DNA of 64,000 nt from Novosphingobium acidiphilum DSM 19966 (GTDB lineage: Bacteria; Pseudomonadota; Alphaproteobacteria; Sphingomonadales; Sphingomonadaceae). Of this stretch, positions 1 through 10,000 are shown piece after piece. Position numbers and translations under genes: made by a program. The notes beneath the pieces are model-generated. The model saw nothing but the letters and a program-made list of their open reading frames with translations. It had not been told where the DNA came from and made no database searches. Each line of letters starts with the position of its first letter. Position 1 is the stretch's first letter. The stretch spans positions 124,001 through 188,000 of the forward strand of contig NZ_AUBA01000007.1 of the NCBI RefSeq assembly GCF_000429005.1. Reading direction: 5' to 3'.

Positions 1-589
1 CATCGGCGCGGCCCTGGCTGAAAATCACGCTTTGCAAACGTTCGGGATGAAACCGGTAGACCGATTGCGAAGCCAGCGTATCCATCGGGATCTGCACCTG
101 AACCCAGGTCTGCGCCGGCAGATCGCGCCCGACATAGCCCGTCAGCGGCACAGGGCTGGTAAAGCTGCCCGGCATCGTCGCCACCTGCAGGCCGTTCACC
201 GCGTCGGACAGCTGAATATTGGGCAGATCGGCAGCGGCGATCGGCTGTTCGGACCAGATCCAGAACTTGAGAATCCGGCCATCCATCTCGGGATAGCGAT
301 TGGGGAAATTCATCAGATGAATTTCCGCATCCCACGCCCCGCCGACGCGTGAATTCCAGGCCAGGCGCAGGGCATTGGGCGGAGTGCGGAAATGCGCAGT
401 GTCCACCGGCAATCTGGAATCGATGTTTTCAAGGGTCGAAGGGCTGACCGCGGTTGCCGTCGAAAAGACATAGAGGTCATGCGCAAGGCTGTTGTCGAAC
501 ACCACGTGGCGGTAATAGGCCGTCTGGGCCATTGCCGGTGATGCGATCAACAACGCGCCGACAACGGCGCCTGCCAACACCCTGATCAT
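1..589 (-). CDS. secreted protein, C-terminus beyond window (partial)
   Basis: The frame opens at an ATG at 589 and stays open to the window edge, giving 196 codons of an unfinished protein. The first 21 residues are a clear Sec signal peptide (MIRVLAGAVV..., ending SPAMA before Gln). The mature start is rich in aromatic residues and beta-strand-like patterns (YYRHVVFDNS; LRLAWNSRVGG; ILKFWIWSEQP), which resembles a jelly-roll carbohydrate-binding module, but I cannot name the family. It is the last visible gene of the operon lacI - GH144-like enzyme - this gene, starting 26 bp after the previous stop. By context it should act on or bind the same glycan. The catalytic part, if any, lies outside the window. 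Confidence 0.75.
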   Translation of the reverse strand, partial: MIRVLAGAVVGALLIASPAMAQTAYYRHVVFDNSLAHDLYVFSTATAVSPSTLENIDSRLPVDTAHFRTPPNALRLAWNSRVGGAWDAEIHLMNFPNRYPEMDGRILKFWIWSEQPIAAADLPNIQLSDAVNGLQVATMPGSFTSPVPLTGYVGRDLPAQTWVQVQIPMDTLASQSVYRFHPERLQSVIFSQGRAD

Positions 590-615
590 GTCGCCCCACC
601 CTTCCCTGTTGGTAT

Positions 616-2064
616 TCAGCCCAGCCATCCACCTGTAAAACCGGCCCGCACCAGGCCACGACGGACGTGCGCGGAACGGCGCATCACGCGCCACACCGCC
701 TCGGTCCGGTAATTTGCCAGCATTCCCAGGATCGGCCCCTGGTCGAGGCCAAGCCAGTCGGTTGCCACCCACCCGGAATATGCGTCGACCGACCCTGTGT
801 CGACGCGCACCGACGTGTCGCGAAAGCTGGGGTTGAAGCTGTCGCGAAAACCATATTCGCCATACAGGCGCGCGCCATAGCGGCGGTGGAGCGCAAGCGC
901 TGCGGGGATGCATATTTCCGGCGCGAACGGCATCGACGACAGCGCGGCCGTCGGGGCCAGCGTGCCATCGTCAAACCCATCGGGCTCATCCACCGGACCG
1001 CGCGCGCTATACCCTCTGAAATGTGCGGTGCGCCCCTGGCGCGGAGCCGCGAAATTGCCCGGTCCATCGCAGGCGCACAGACCCCAGATGGTGTCGCCAT
1101 ATCCATCCCACCCCATCGGGTTGGCGATGCAATAGGCTCTGTTGGCATAAGTCTCGCGGCGGCTGTTTTCAAAATAGTCGAAGCCGGCGGCGCGCATCGG
1201 CGCGTCGTAAATCCCGCGGAAATCGATCCACATCTCGCTGTACTGGTGCATGCACAGCGCCGCAAAGGCCAGGTGCCGCCGGCTGCCTTCGCCGCGCCAG
1301 AAACGGTCATAGGGCGCGGTCCAGGCATTCCAGCTGCCGTCCCGCGCCGGGTGCCGCCCCGAACCCAGCGCCAGAATATAGACCATCTTGCCTTCGTTAT
1401 AACCGTCCCATACGCGTTCGATAAAGCCGCTCTCGGGATGCCAGCCCATCGAGATCGCCAGGCCGGTCTTGGTGTCAGCGCGCTGAAACCAGTCCCATTC
1501 CGCCCGGTCGACCAGATCCACCGCCAGGCGCCGGATCTCGGCTTCTTCGGGATGGTTGCCATCGAACCAGCCGGCGGAAAAAAGTGCGCCAAGATGCAGC
1601 ATCGTCGTATCGACGGTCGACAGCTCGCAATCGCGGTAGCGCAGCCCGGTGTGCATATCGAGAAAGTGATAGAAAAAACCGCGATACCCGGCCGTGCCGC
1701 GATTGCCCGCGCCCGTCGGCAACCCACCCAGAAAACGCAAGGTCACCAGCGTGCGCTGACGCGCGTCGGCGCGTGAAATCCAGCCGCGTTCCACCCCCAG
1801 CGGATACGCCGTCAGCGCAAAGCCGATCGCCGCAATGCTGGCAAAGGACGGCGTCGGCCAGCGGTCGGGCACCATGCCGTTGGCCGGATTGGCGCGTTCC
1901 CAGAAAAAGCGGAACGTGCGGTGTTCGATGTCGTCAAACAGCGCGGGCAACGCGGGCGCAGCACCCGTGCCAATGGCCTGCGCCAGGGCTGGTCCGGCGG
2001 TCGCCGCGCAAACAAGATTTCCGGCGGCGCGCAAAGCTGCGCGCCGGGCCATGGTCAGCGCCAT
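616..2064 (-). CDS. GH144-like glucoamylase-family protein (probable endo-beta-1,2-glucanase)
   Basis: The 482-residue protein matches the 'glucoamylase-like' (alpha/alpha)6-barrel family now classed with GH144, whose characterised members are endo-beta-1,2-glucanases. Recognisable blocks are FDDIEHRTFRFFWERANPANG near residue 45, the TAGYRGFFYHFLD block, DTTMLHLGALFSAGWF, and GYNEGKMVYILALGS. The N-terminus (MALTMARRAALRAAG..., then a hydrophobic stretch ending near ALAQA) carries twin arginines and looks like an export signal, possibly Tat. The ATG at 2064 has a GGAGAGG ribosome site; Met5 is an alternative start. It begins 11 bp after the lacI stop, so the two are co-transcribed. Substrate is inferred from family; beta-1,2 specificity has not been shown here. 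Confidence 0.82.
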   Translation of the reverse strand: MALTMARRAALRAAGNLVCAATAGPALAQAIGTGAAPALPALFDDIEHRTFRFFWERANPANGMVPDRWPTPSFASIAAIGFALTAYPLGVERGWISRADARQRTLVTLRFLGGLPTGAGNRGTAGYRGFFYHFLDMHTGLRYRDCELSTVDTTMLHLGALFSAGWFDGNHPEEAEIRRLAVDLVDRAEWDWFQRADTKTGLAISMGWHPESGFIERVWDGYNEGKMVYILALGSGRHPARDGSWNAWTAPYDRFWRGEGSRRHLAFAALCMHQYSEMWIDFRGIYDAPMRAAGFDYFENSRRETYANRAYCIANPMGWDGYGDTIWGLCACDGPGNFAAPRQGRTAHFRGYSARGPVDEPDGFDDGTLAPTAALSSMPFAPEICIPAALALHRRYGARLYGEYGFRDSFNPSFRDTSVRVDTGSVDAYSGWVATDWLGLDQGPILGMLANYRTEAVWRVMRRSAHVRRGLVRAGFTGGWLG

Positions 2065-2075
2065 TGTCCTCTCCG

Positions 2076-3074
2076 TCAGGTGGCCTTTTGCGTCGATGCT
2101 CTTAGAATCAGCCGGGTATTGCTCAATTCGGTGCGCGGCGGCTGGGTCGCCGCGTTCATGGTTTCCAGCAGCAGTTCCACGGCACGCGTGCCCAGTCCGA
2201 CGATGTCGACGCTGACCGTGCTGAGATCGAGAAAACGTGCCAGCGGCACATCGTCGAAACCGGCCACGGCCACCTGTTCGGGTACGGACACACCGGCATT
2301 GCGCAACGTGAACAGTGCGCCCAGCGCCATCATGTCATTGCCCGCCAGTATCGCATCGACCGGCAACCCTTCATCGATCAGGCGCTGCGCCAGTGCTGCG
2401 CCACTGGCCTCGTCAAACGTGCCTTCCAGCACGCGCACCGGCAATTCGGGTGCGAGTTCGGCCATTGCTTCGCGATAGGCCTGCTGACGCTCGAACGCGT
2501 CGAAATTCTGCCGTGCGCCGCCGAAATGGACAATCGTGCGCCGGCCGGTGTCGAGCAGATGCCCGACCATCGCCTTGACCCCGCCGGCATTGTCGATGCG
2601 CAGCGCATGGTGGCCCTGGTTGCCGGGGCTGTTGATCAGCACTGCCGGCATACCGCGCGGCAATGCGCGTTCGCGTTCGGTTTCGGCCAATTGCGGCGCC
2701 ATCACGATCACCCCGTCGACCCGGCCGCGCATCGCCGCCAGCGCGTGGTCGGCCATCGCCGGATCGGCATGGATGTTCGACAGCAACAGCAAATACCCGC
2801 TTTCGCTGGCCGCGCGATCGATGCCGCGCACCAGCTCGCTGAAAAATTCGCCGTGCATGTCGGGCAGCACCACACCGATCGCCTGGCTGCGCGCGGTGCT
2901 CAGCGAACGCGCGGCGATGTTGGGGGAATAGCCAAGTGCGTTGACCGCCTTCATCACGCTTTCGCGCGTCTCGTCGGTGACTTTGCCGCTTTCGTTCAGC
3001 ACGCGCGACACCGATGCGACCGAAAAACCGGCCAGCCGCGCGACGTCCCTGATCGTAACTGCAGAACCAGCCAC
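2076..3074 (-). CDS. LacI-family transcriptional regulator
   Basis: The 332-residue protein has a LacI-type helix-turn-helix at residues 7-26 (TIRDVARLAGFSVASVSRVL), the hinge segment YSPNIAARSLSTARS, and a periplasmic-binding-protein-like sensor domain from about residue 62 (IGVVLPDMHGEFFSELVRGID). It starts with GTG, preceded by AAAGGGG. It heads the operon with the GH144-like enzyme and is divergent from the GH3 gene. The intergenic region holds the perfect palindrome GTAACCGGTTAC, of the CG-centred kind LacI proteins bind, and two more copies lie upstream of the transporter and receptor genes. It therefore probably represses itself and the whole locus until a sugar released from the glycan is bound; the ligand is unknown. 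Confidence 0.93.
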   Translation of the reverse strand: MAGSAVTIRDVARLAGFSVASVSRVLNESGKVTDETRESVMKAVNALGYSPNIAARSLSTARSQAIGVVLPDMHGEFFSELVRGIDRAASESGYLLLLSNIHADPAMADHALAAMRGRVDGVIVMAPQLAETERERALPRGMPAVLINSPGNQGHHALRIDNAGGVKAMVGHLLDTGRRTIVHFGGARQNFDAFERQQAYREAMAELAPELPVRVLEGTFDEASGAALAQRLIDEGLPVDAILAGNDMMALGALFTLRNAGVSVPEQVAVAGFDDVPLARFLDLSTVSVDIVGLGTRAVELLLETMNAATQPPRTELSNTRLILRASTQKAT

Positions 3075-3160
3075 TTCGGCCCCTTTGCCGTTTCAGCCCG
3101 AAAACTGCGCCGTTGATAGCCAGGCGCAACAGTGATTGCCAAGACTGTCGAGTTTGCATA

Positions 3161-3174
3161 TGTAACCGGTTACC
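3161..3174. promoter_or_regulatory. probable LacI operator 1
   Basis: TGTAACCGGTTACC contains the perfect 12-bp palindrome GTAACCGGTTAC (3162-3173). It lies between the divergent lacI and GH3 genes, 87 bp from the lacI start and 77 bp from the GH3 start, so one site could control both. The same core recurs at 6942-6953 and, with one change, at 6922-6933. Confidence 0.75.
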
Positions 3175-3250
3175 CAATTCAGTCAACACCAGCCTGAAAC
3201 CGCGCAAGGCCATCACCGCACCGAATGGCCGATCGACCCGGGAGAATTGC

Positions 3251-5530
3251 ATGCCGTCATCCCGATTGTCCCGGCGCAGCGCCATTCATGCATTGGGGCT
3301 GGCCACGGCGTGGTCGATCAGCCCGTTGCGTGCAGGGCTTGCAGCGGCTGCGACGCGCGACACCCCGGATTTCATCGACGCGCTGGTCGCGCGGATGACG
3401 CTGGAGGAAAAGGCCGGCCAACTGACGCTGATGGCATCGGCCTGGGGCGGCGATCGGGCGGCCGGGCTTAATCCGCCCGGCGGCCTGAGCGATTTCGACA
3501 AGCAGATCGAAGATGCCGTGGCGGGACGCCTGACCGGCGTGTTCAACGGCAATGGCGCAGCGATGGCCTTGCGCCTGCAAAGCGCGGTGATGGAACGGTC
3601 GCGGCTGAAAATTCCGTTGATCTTTGCCGCTGACGTCATTCACGGCCATCGCACGATTTTCCCGATACCGGTGGGTGAAGTCGCCAGTTTCGAGCCCGAA
3701 CTGGCGCAGCGCACCGCGCGTGCGGCCGCCTTCGAGGCGGCCGGCGCCGGCATCGACTGGACCTTTGCACCGATGGTCGACATCGCGCGCGACCAGCGCT
3801 GGGGCCGCGCGATGGAGGGTGCGGGCGAAGACGTGCTGCTTGGCCGGCTGTTCGCGGCGGCGCGGGTGCGCGGTTTCCAGGGCGACAACCTTGCCGCAGA
3901 CGATGCCATGATGGCATGCGCCAAACATTTTGCCGCCTATGGCGCGGCCGAGGCCGGGCTGGACTACAGCACGGCCGACCTGTCCGAACGCACCTTGCGC
4001 GAAATCTATCTGCCGCCGTTCCACGCGGCCTTTGCTGCGGGCTGCGGCACGACGATGGCGTCGTTCAACGAAATTGCCGGCGTGCCGTCGACCGCCAATC
4101 ACTGGCTGCTGACCGACCTGCTGCGCGGGGAATGGCATTTTCCCGGCGTGGTCGTGTCCGATTACACCGGCGACATGGAACTGATCGCGCACGGCGTGGC
4201 GCGCGACGGGCGCGATGCCGCACGGCTGGCGTTCCTGGCCGGGGTGGACATGAGCATGGAGAGCGACCTTTACCGGTTGCACCTGCCGGGTCTGGTGCGG
4301 GACGGTCATGTGCCCGAGGCTGCGGTGGATCGTTCGGTGCGGCGCGTGCTGGCGATGAAGGCCATGGTCGGGCTGTTCGACAATCCGCTTCGGCGGATCG
4401 ATCCCGCGCGCGAGGCTGCACGTTCACGCCGCCCGGAAACGATGGCGCTGGCGCGCGAGGCCGCGCGCAAGTCGATTGTCATGGTCCGCAACCAGGGCGG
4501 CGTGCTGCCGCTGCCCCGCGCGTCGCGCATCGCGCTGATCGGGCCCTTTGCGGCGGGCCCGCACGATATCATCGGCGGCTGGTCGGTGTATGGCGATGAC
4601 GCGCAAGGGGTCGATCTTGCCACCGGCCTGCGCGCAGCGGGCGGGCATGTCACGGTCGTGGCCGGATGCGCCATCGATGCCCCGCTGCCCGGCGGGATCG
4701 CCGAAGCGGTCGCCGCAGCCCGCGCCGCCGACGTGGTGATGCTGACAGTCGGTGAAAGCCAGGACTGGTCGGGCGAAGCGCAGTCGCGCGCCGAAATCAC
4801 CGTGCCGCAGGCCCAACAGCAATTGGCCGAGGCCGTGGCCGCCACCGGCAAGCCGATCGTGGTGGTGCTCAAGAACGGCCGCGCGCTGGCGCTGTCGGGC
4901 GCGGTGCGCAATGCGGCGGCGATCCTGGTGACCTGGCAACTGGGATCGGAAAGCGGCCATGCCATTGCCGAGGTGGTCTATGGCGATCATGGCCCGCAAG
5001 GACGCCTGCCCGTCAGTTTTCCCTACGAATCCGGGCAGGAACCGTATCACTATGATCACAAGACCACCGGCCGCCCCCAGCCGCCGGGCCCCTTGCAGCC
5101 CTACAAGGCGCATTATCACGATTTGCCCGATGCTGCGCTGTTCGCCTTTGGCCACGGGCTGACATATGGCAAGATCACCTATGCCGACCTGACAATGGAC
5201 CGCACGACTATGCCATGGGACGGCACGATCACCGTGTCGGCCCGATTGACCAACCATGGCGCACGTGCGGCGCAAGAGGTGGCGCAACTGTATATCCATG
5301 ACCGAGTCGCCAGCATCACCCGGCCGGTGCGCGAATTGAAAGCCTTTGCCAAAGTGGCGCTGGCCGCGGGCGAAACGCGCGAGGTGCGCTTTACGCTGCG
5401 CCGCGCCGACCTGCTGTTTATCGGGCTGGGCCTGACACCCACGGTCGAGCCGGGGCAATTTGACGTGTGGATTGCGCCTTCGGCCCAGGATGATGGCGTC
5501 CATGGCACGTTCGAATTGCTTCAGACCTGA
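3251..5530 (+). CDS. GH3 beta-glucosidase (BglX type)
   Basis: This is a glycoside hydrolase family 3 enzyme that releases terminal glucose from beta-gluco-oligosaccharides. I chose the ATG at 3251 because GGGAG lies just upstream and the protein then begins with an export signal (SRLSRRSAIHALGLATAW), probably Tat-dependent; this gives 759 residues, normal for a three-domain BglX-type enzyme. The N-terminal TIM barrel holds the nucleophile Asp304 in the VVVSDYTG motif and the K-H-F-A substrate block (AKHFAAYG). A GH3 C-terminal alpha/beta sandwich and a fibronectin-III-like domain (residues about 670-755) follow. It is divergent from lacI and its last 10 bp overlap the convergent transporter gene. 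In GH144 loci GH3 enzymes can finish sophoro-oligosaccharides; that specificity is inferred. Confidence 0.92.
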   Translation: MPSSRLSRRSAIHALGLATAWSISPLRAGLAAAATRDTPDFIDALVARMTLEEKAGQLTLMASAWGGDRAAGLNPPGGLSDFDKQIEDAVAGRLTGVFNGNGAAMALRLQSAVMERSRLKIPLIFAADVIHGHRTIFPIPVGEVASFEPELAQRTARAAAFEAAGAGIDWTFAPMVDIARDQRWGRAMEGAGEDVLLGRLFAAARVRGFQGDNLAADDAMMACAKHFAAYGAAEAGLDYSTADLSERTLREIYLPPFHAAFAAGCGTTMASFNEIAGVPSTANHWLLTDLLRGEWHFPGVVVSDYTGDMELIAHGVARDGRDAARLAFLAGVDMSMESDLYRLHLPGLVRDGHVPEAAVDRSVRRVLAMKAMVGLFDNPLRRIDPAREAARSRRPETMALAREAARKSIVMVRNQGGVLPLPRASRIALIGPFAAGPHDIIGGWSVYGDDAQGVDLATGLRAAGGHVTVVAGCAIDAPLPGGIAEAVAAARAADVVMLTVGESQDWSGEAQSRAEITVPQAQQQLAEAVAATGKPIVVVLKNGRALALSGAVRNAAAILVTWQLGSESGHAIAEVVYGDHGPQGRLPVSFPYESGQEPYHYDHKTTGRPQPPGPLQPYKAHYHDLPDAALFAFGHGLTYGKITYADLTMDRTTMPWDGTITVSARLTNHGARAAQEVAQLYIHDRVASITRPVRELKAFAKVALAAGETREVRFTLRRADLLFIGLGLTPTVEPGQFDVWIAPSAQDDGVHGTFELLQT

Positions 5531-6876
5531 CGGCGCACCATCGGATTGGCCAGCATCACGGCCGCTGACAGCAGCAAGAACCCCAAGGGCATGGCGGCAA
5601 TCGCCAGCCGCAGCGGTTCGCTGGCGGCTGCGCCCTGCGCAATCCCGATGCCGCGCAGCATCAGGCCGAGCAGCAGCGTACCCAGCCCGATGCCGATCCG
5701 CTGGATCAGCGCGAACAGGCCATAGATAACCGCACCCATGCTGATGCGCGCCGCCGCCTCGCCGCGCGCGATCACCCCGGGCAACAACGCCCACAACGTA
5801 AAGCTCAGCCCGACAAGTGCAGCCTGCACCACCACCAGGAATGTCTTCAACGCCAGCGCGCCGACCACCCAGCCGCCAATGAACGCCACCAGTGCCGCGG
5901 TACACAGCCCGATCGCCAAAAACCAGCCGGTCACCACGCCGATCCGCCGTGCAACCGCCATCCAGCACGGCACTGCAACCGCGCCTGTCGCCATCATCCA
6001 GCCGAGCGTCAATTGGCCGGCCTGCTGATCGTGCAGCGCATATTTGAAGTAATAAAGCACCGCCTTGTCGATCATCGTGCTGGCCAAGATCATCGCCAGC
6101 ATCGCCGCGCCAAGGTTCACAAAGGCGCGGTTCGACAGCGCACCCGCCAGCACCCGCAGCGACGTCCGTGCGGCCGGCATCTCATGATCGGGCAACGATG
6201 GAACCGCCAGGACCGCTGCCAGCAGCACCAGCGTGCCGACACCGGCAAACAGCAGCGCTGCAGCCCGATAGGCGACCGGTCCGGGATTGCCCGCAATCGT
6301 GCTGCCCAGCGGCAGCGTGCCGACCGCCACGATCAGCGCCGCCAGCGTTCCTGCCAGCATGCGCCACCCGGCCAGGCGCGCGCAGTCCGCCCCGGTGCTG
6401 CACAATCGCGCCGACAGCGCGAGATAGGGGATATTAACCAGGCTGTAACAGGTGCGAAACAGAAGATGCCCGGTCAGAACCCAGGCAAACACCGCGATGC
6501 CGTGCGGCGGTGCGGCATAGGCCATGACAAAACACAGCCCCAGCGGCACTGTTCCGGCAGCAATCACTGCGCGATAACGCGCCGCAGTCAGGTGCCGGTC
6601 GGCCCACACCCCGACCACCAGGCCGGCCACGCCATCCCACGCCATGGCAATCGCATAACACGCAGCCGCCTGCGCGATCGGCAGGCGCAGCGCTTCGGTG
6701 TAATAAAACAGCAGGTAAAGCATCATGCTTTGCCAGTAGAGATTGAAGGCAAAATCGCCCGCGGCATAGACCAGCAGGCGCCACCACACGATCGCCGGCG
6801 CGGTCATCCGGGGGGCTGCGTGATGGGTCGGCCCGTCGGCGGTCCTGACCGGACTTTCAAAGCAAAAGTCAGACAT
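5521..6876 (-). CDS. sugar:cation symporter, GPH/MFS family
   Basis: The 451-residue inner-membrane protein has about twelve hydrophobic segments and the N-terminal signature of glycoside-pentoside-hexuronide transporters (WWRLLVYAAGDFAFNLYWQS, then FYYTEALRLP and a GVWADR loop with the conserved Asp). It should import mono- or oligosaccharide from the periplasm with a cation. The first 24 residues before MTAPAIVWW are polar, so a later start (Met24 or so) is possible. It is divergent from the TonB-dependent receptor across a region with two LacI-type sites, one 45 bp upstream of its start. Its stop overlaps the GH3 stop region by 10 bp tail to tail. Confidence 0.88.
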   Translation of the reverse strand: MSDFCFESPVRTADGPTHHAAPRMTAPAIVWWRLLVYAAGDFAFNLYWQSMMLYLLFYYTEALRLPIAQAAACYAIAMAWDGVAGLVVGVWADRHLTAARYRAVIAAGTVPLGLCFVMAYAAPPHGIAVFAWVLTGHLLFRTCYSLVNIPYLALSARLCSTGADCARLAGWRMLAGTLAALIVAVGTLPLGSTIAGNPGPVAYRAAALLFAGVGTLVLLAAVLAVPSLPDHEMPAARTSLRVLAGALSNRAFVNLGAAMLAMILASTMIDKAVLYYFKYALHDQQAGQLTLGWMMATGAVAVPCWMAVARRIGVVTGWFLAIGLCTAALVAFIGGWVVGALALKTFLVVVQAALVGLSFTLWALLPGVIARGEAAARISMGAVIYGLFALIQRIGIGLGTLLLGLMLRGIGIAQGAAASEPLRLAIAAMPLGFLLLSAAVMLANPMVRRQV

Positions 6877-6920
6877 GGGCCATGTTTAACCGATCGTAAC
6901 GACCTGTCGCGGTTTTTTGT

Positions 6921-6934
6921 TGTAACCGCTTACC
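6921..6934. promoter_or_regulatory. probable LacI operator 2 (imperfect)
   Basis: TGTAACCGCTTACC differs from the perfect palindrome GTAACCGGTTAC at one position. It sits 45 bp upstream of the transporter start and 20 bp (centre to centre, about two helical turns) from operator 3, an arrangement that would allow cooperative binding by one LacI dimer-of-dimers or two dimers. Confidence 0.65.
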
Positions 6935-6940
6935 CGATCC

Positions 6941-6954
6941 GGTAACCGGTTACA
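6941..6954. promoter_or_regulatory. probable LacI operator 3
   Basis: GGTAACCGGTTACA contains the perfect 12-bp palindrome GTAACCGGTTAC at 6942-6953, identical to the site between lacI and the GH3 gene. It lies 93 bp upstream of the TonB-dependent receptor start and on the far side of operator 2 from the transporter. Confidence 0.75.
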
Positions 6955-6964
6955 ACACGTCGAA

Positions 6965-6980
6965 CCGACTCAAAAGTCGG
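6965..6980 (+). repeat. small hairpin in receptor leader
   Basis: CCGACT, a CAAA loop and AGTCGG form a perfect 6-bp stem just downstream of operator 3 and 66 bp before the receptor start. It may simply be chance or a leader structure; there is no U-run, so it is not a terminator. Confidence 0.35.
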
Positions 6981-7046
6981 CGATTGGGAAGGTTTGTCGC
7001 ACCGCGCAGCGGTTGACGCCACAGGATGCTCAGGGAGGGGTAACAG

Positions 7047-10000
7047 ATGAACCACGTCCGTACTGCGAAAACAGCCGGCCTTGCCAAGCTCGGAACGTCG
7101 CTTGTGGCGATCGCGATCGCCGCAACCCTTGGTGCACCGGGCACGGTCTGGGCACAATCGTCACAATCCACCTTGCGCGGCACCGCGCCGGCGGGCGCAA
7201 CCATCGTTGCCAAAGATGTCGATACCGGTGCCGAACGCACAACCACGGCCGGCCCGGACGGAACTTACGTCATCCCCGGCCTGCCTGCGGGCGTCTATCA
7301 TGTTACCGCCGGGGCCAATCTGTCGGGCGACGTCACGATATCGGTGGCGTCGGTGTCGGTGGTCGATTTTGGCAAAGGCGGCGCTGTGTCGGCCGCCGAC
7401 AGGGACAAGATCATCGTTTCGGGCAAGCGCCAGACGGTCGAAGTGCACTCGTCGCAGGTCAACCAGATCGTGTCGCTGCATGACATTGTCGCGCTGCCCG
7501 AAGTCACGCGCAATTTCCTCGAATTCGCCGACACCGTGCCGGGCATGACCTTCACCTTGGGCGCCGGGCACAACACCTCGCTGCGCGGCGGGGCGCAGCT
7601 CGATTCGGCGGTCAACGTCTTTATCGACGGGGTCAGCCAGAAGGATTTCGTCGGCAGCGGTGGCGGTACGGGTGGCAGCGGTTCGGGCTTTACCGGCAGC
7701 GGCGGCCAGAACGGCAATGGGGACCCGGGCAATCCGTTCTCGCAGCTCGCACTGGCCGAATACAAAGTCGTCACCTCGAACTACAGCGCCGAATACGGCG
7801 ATGCGGCCAGCGCGGTGGTCATCGCGCAAACCAAATCGGGCACCAACAGTTTCCATGGCGAACTGATTGCCGATTATACCGATGAACACTTGCGCGCATC
7901 GCGGCCGGACGAGATCGCTGCGGGCAACGGCAAGGCGCACGAGCCGGACAAGGAATTCGGCGTTGCTCTGGGCGGCCCGATCATCAAGGACGTTGCGCAC
8001 TTCTTCTTCAGTTATGAAGGCAAGCGCCTGGCCGACTATGGCACGGTCTATCCCAATGGCCAGGTGCCGGCCGCAATCATCGCGCTGTTGCCGTCGAGTG
8101 TTTCAAGCCAGTTTGGCCCGGTGACCAACCCGTTCCGCGAAGATCTGTACTTCGGCAAGATCGACGTCGAGCCAAGCGCGCAAGACCGCATCGAATTGTC
8201 GGGCAACTTGCGGATCGAAAGCAATCTGACCGGCAGTGGCGGCCAGAACGCGGTGACGACCGAGGCGCCCTACAAGAACAATGTGAAGCGCGGCGATCTG
8301 CGCTGGCAGCACAGCGGCAATCACTGGACCAACGAATTGCGCGCATCGTACCAGGATGCCAATTCGTCGGCCGTGGCGACCACGGCATCCCCGCAATTCG
8401 ATTACACCTACTTTCCCAACGCGCCCGACGCGACCAACAGCAACCAGAACAGCCAGTCGATCATCAATGTCGGCGGTCCAGGCTCGGGCATCGGCGCAAT
8501 CAACCGGCAAAAGGGGTGGACCTTTGCCGACAACGCCACCTTCACCAACCTGCATCTGGCCGGCGACCACACGCTGAAAGTGGGCGCGAGCTATGGCTCG
8601 ATCACGCTGATTACGCAAAATGCCACGTCCAATCTTGCCGATGCGACGTATTTCTATGCGGTTACGCCAGCCGGCGGCGTGGCAACCACGCCCTACGAGG
8701 TGCAGTATCCCAACCTGACCGCAGGCTTCAATTCGGCCGGCGTGACGACGAAGGACAAGCAGTACAGCGCCTATGTTCAGGACAACTGGACCGTCAACGA
8801 CAAGCTGGAAATCGACGCCGGGCTGCGCTGGGATCATGAAGTCGTCCCGGCCTATCTGAACTATGTGACGCCTGCGAACGTGGTATCGGCCATCAACGGC
8901 AATTTCCCGGGCCTGATGCAAAGCTATGCTTCGGTGCTGGCCACGAATGCTCCGGGCGCACCGGGCATCAATATCAACAATTACATCAGCACCGGCAACA
9001 ACCGCCATGCGCCCGAAAACTTTTCGCCAAGGATCGGGTTCACCTATGATTTCGGCGGCGATGGGCAGCATGTCCTGTTTGGCGGCTATGCCCGTTCCTA
9101 CAACCGCAATCTGTTCAGCACGCTGGCGCTGGAAACCACCAAGATTGCGCTGAACGGCAACCCGCAGGTCTATTTCCCCTCACCCCAGACGCAGGATTCC
9201 TTCGGGAATTGCGCGACGACCACCGACATCAACCCGACCAACCACTGCTATGGGTGGAATCCCGCCTATCTGACCCCGGCGGGCCTGGCCGGGTTCCAGA
9301 CCAGCCCGACTTCGCATGAAGTCGACCTGATGAACAACAACATCAAGACGCCGTATTCGGACCAGTTCAGCCTGGGTATCCGCAACAAGCTGGGTGACTG
9401 GAACACGCAGGTAACCGTGGCCTATGTTGCCAGCTACGACGGGATCTATGGTCATTGGGGTGCGCGCTATGCCGACGGTTCGTTCTATCAGAACGGCAGC
9501 CAGTGGGGCGCGCAAGGCGTGCCCGGCGTAGGATCGCTGATCTTGTGGGACAACGGTTTCAAGGACAGCGATTTCCAGGTCACACTGGCTGCGCAAAAGC
9601 CTTATACCAAGCAGTCGGGGTGGAGCGCTACAGTCAGCTATACGTTCTCGGCCGCGGCACAGAACAATGCCTATGCCTATGGCGCGGCCGGCAATATGTA
9701 CCTGTTCGATTATCCCATCGCGGCAGACTATCCGACGATCCGGTCCACCGCGGTGCCGCGGCATCGCCTGGTGCTGACCGGCACGCGCGACCTGCCCTGG
9801 GGTTTCCAGCTGGGCGCAAAGCTTTCGCTGGCAACCCCGCAGGCCGCCAGCGCGATCTATGGGTGCAACACGGGCGTACCGGGGTGCAATCCGAACAACG
9901 CCTATGGCGGTGGCACGGGCGGCGTCGCGGTGCTGCAGCCCAGCGGGTTCCTGGGGTACAAGGATCTCGATCTGCAGCTGACCAAGAACTTCACGATCGG

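Noticed and set aside
616..2064. several alternative frames opposite and within the GH144-like gene
   Set aside because: They lack any domain, while the minus-strand frame shows clear family blocks.
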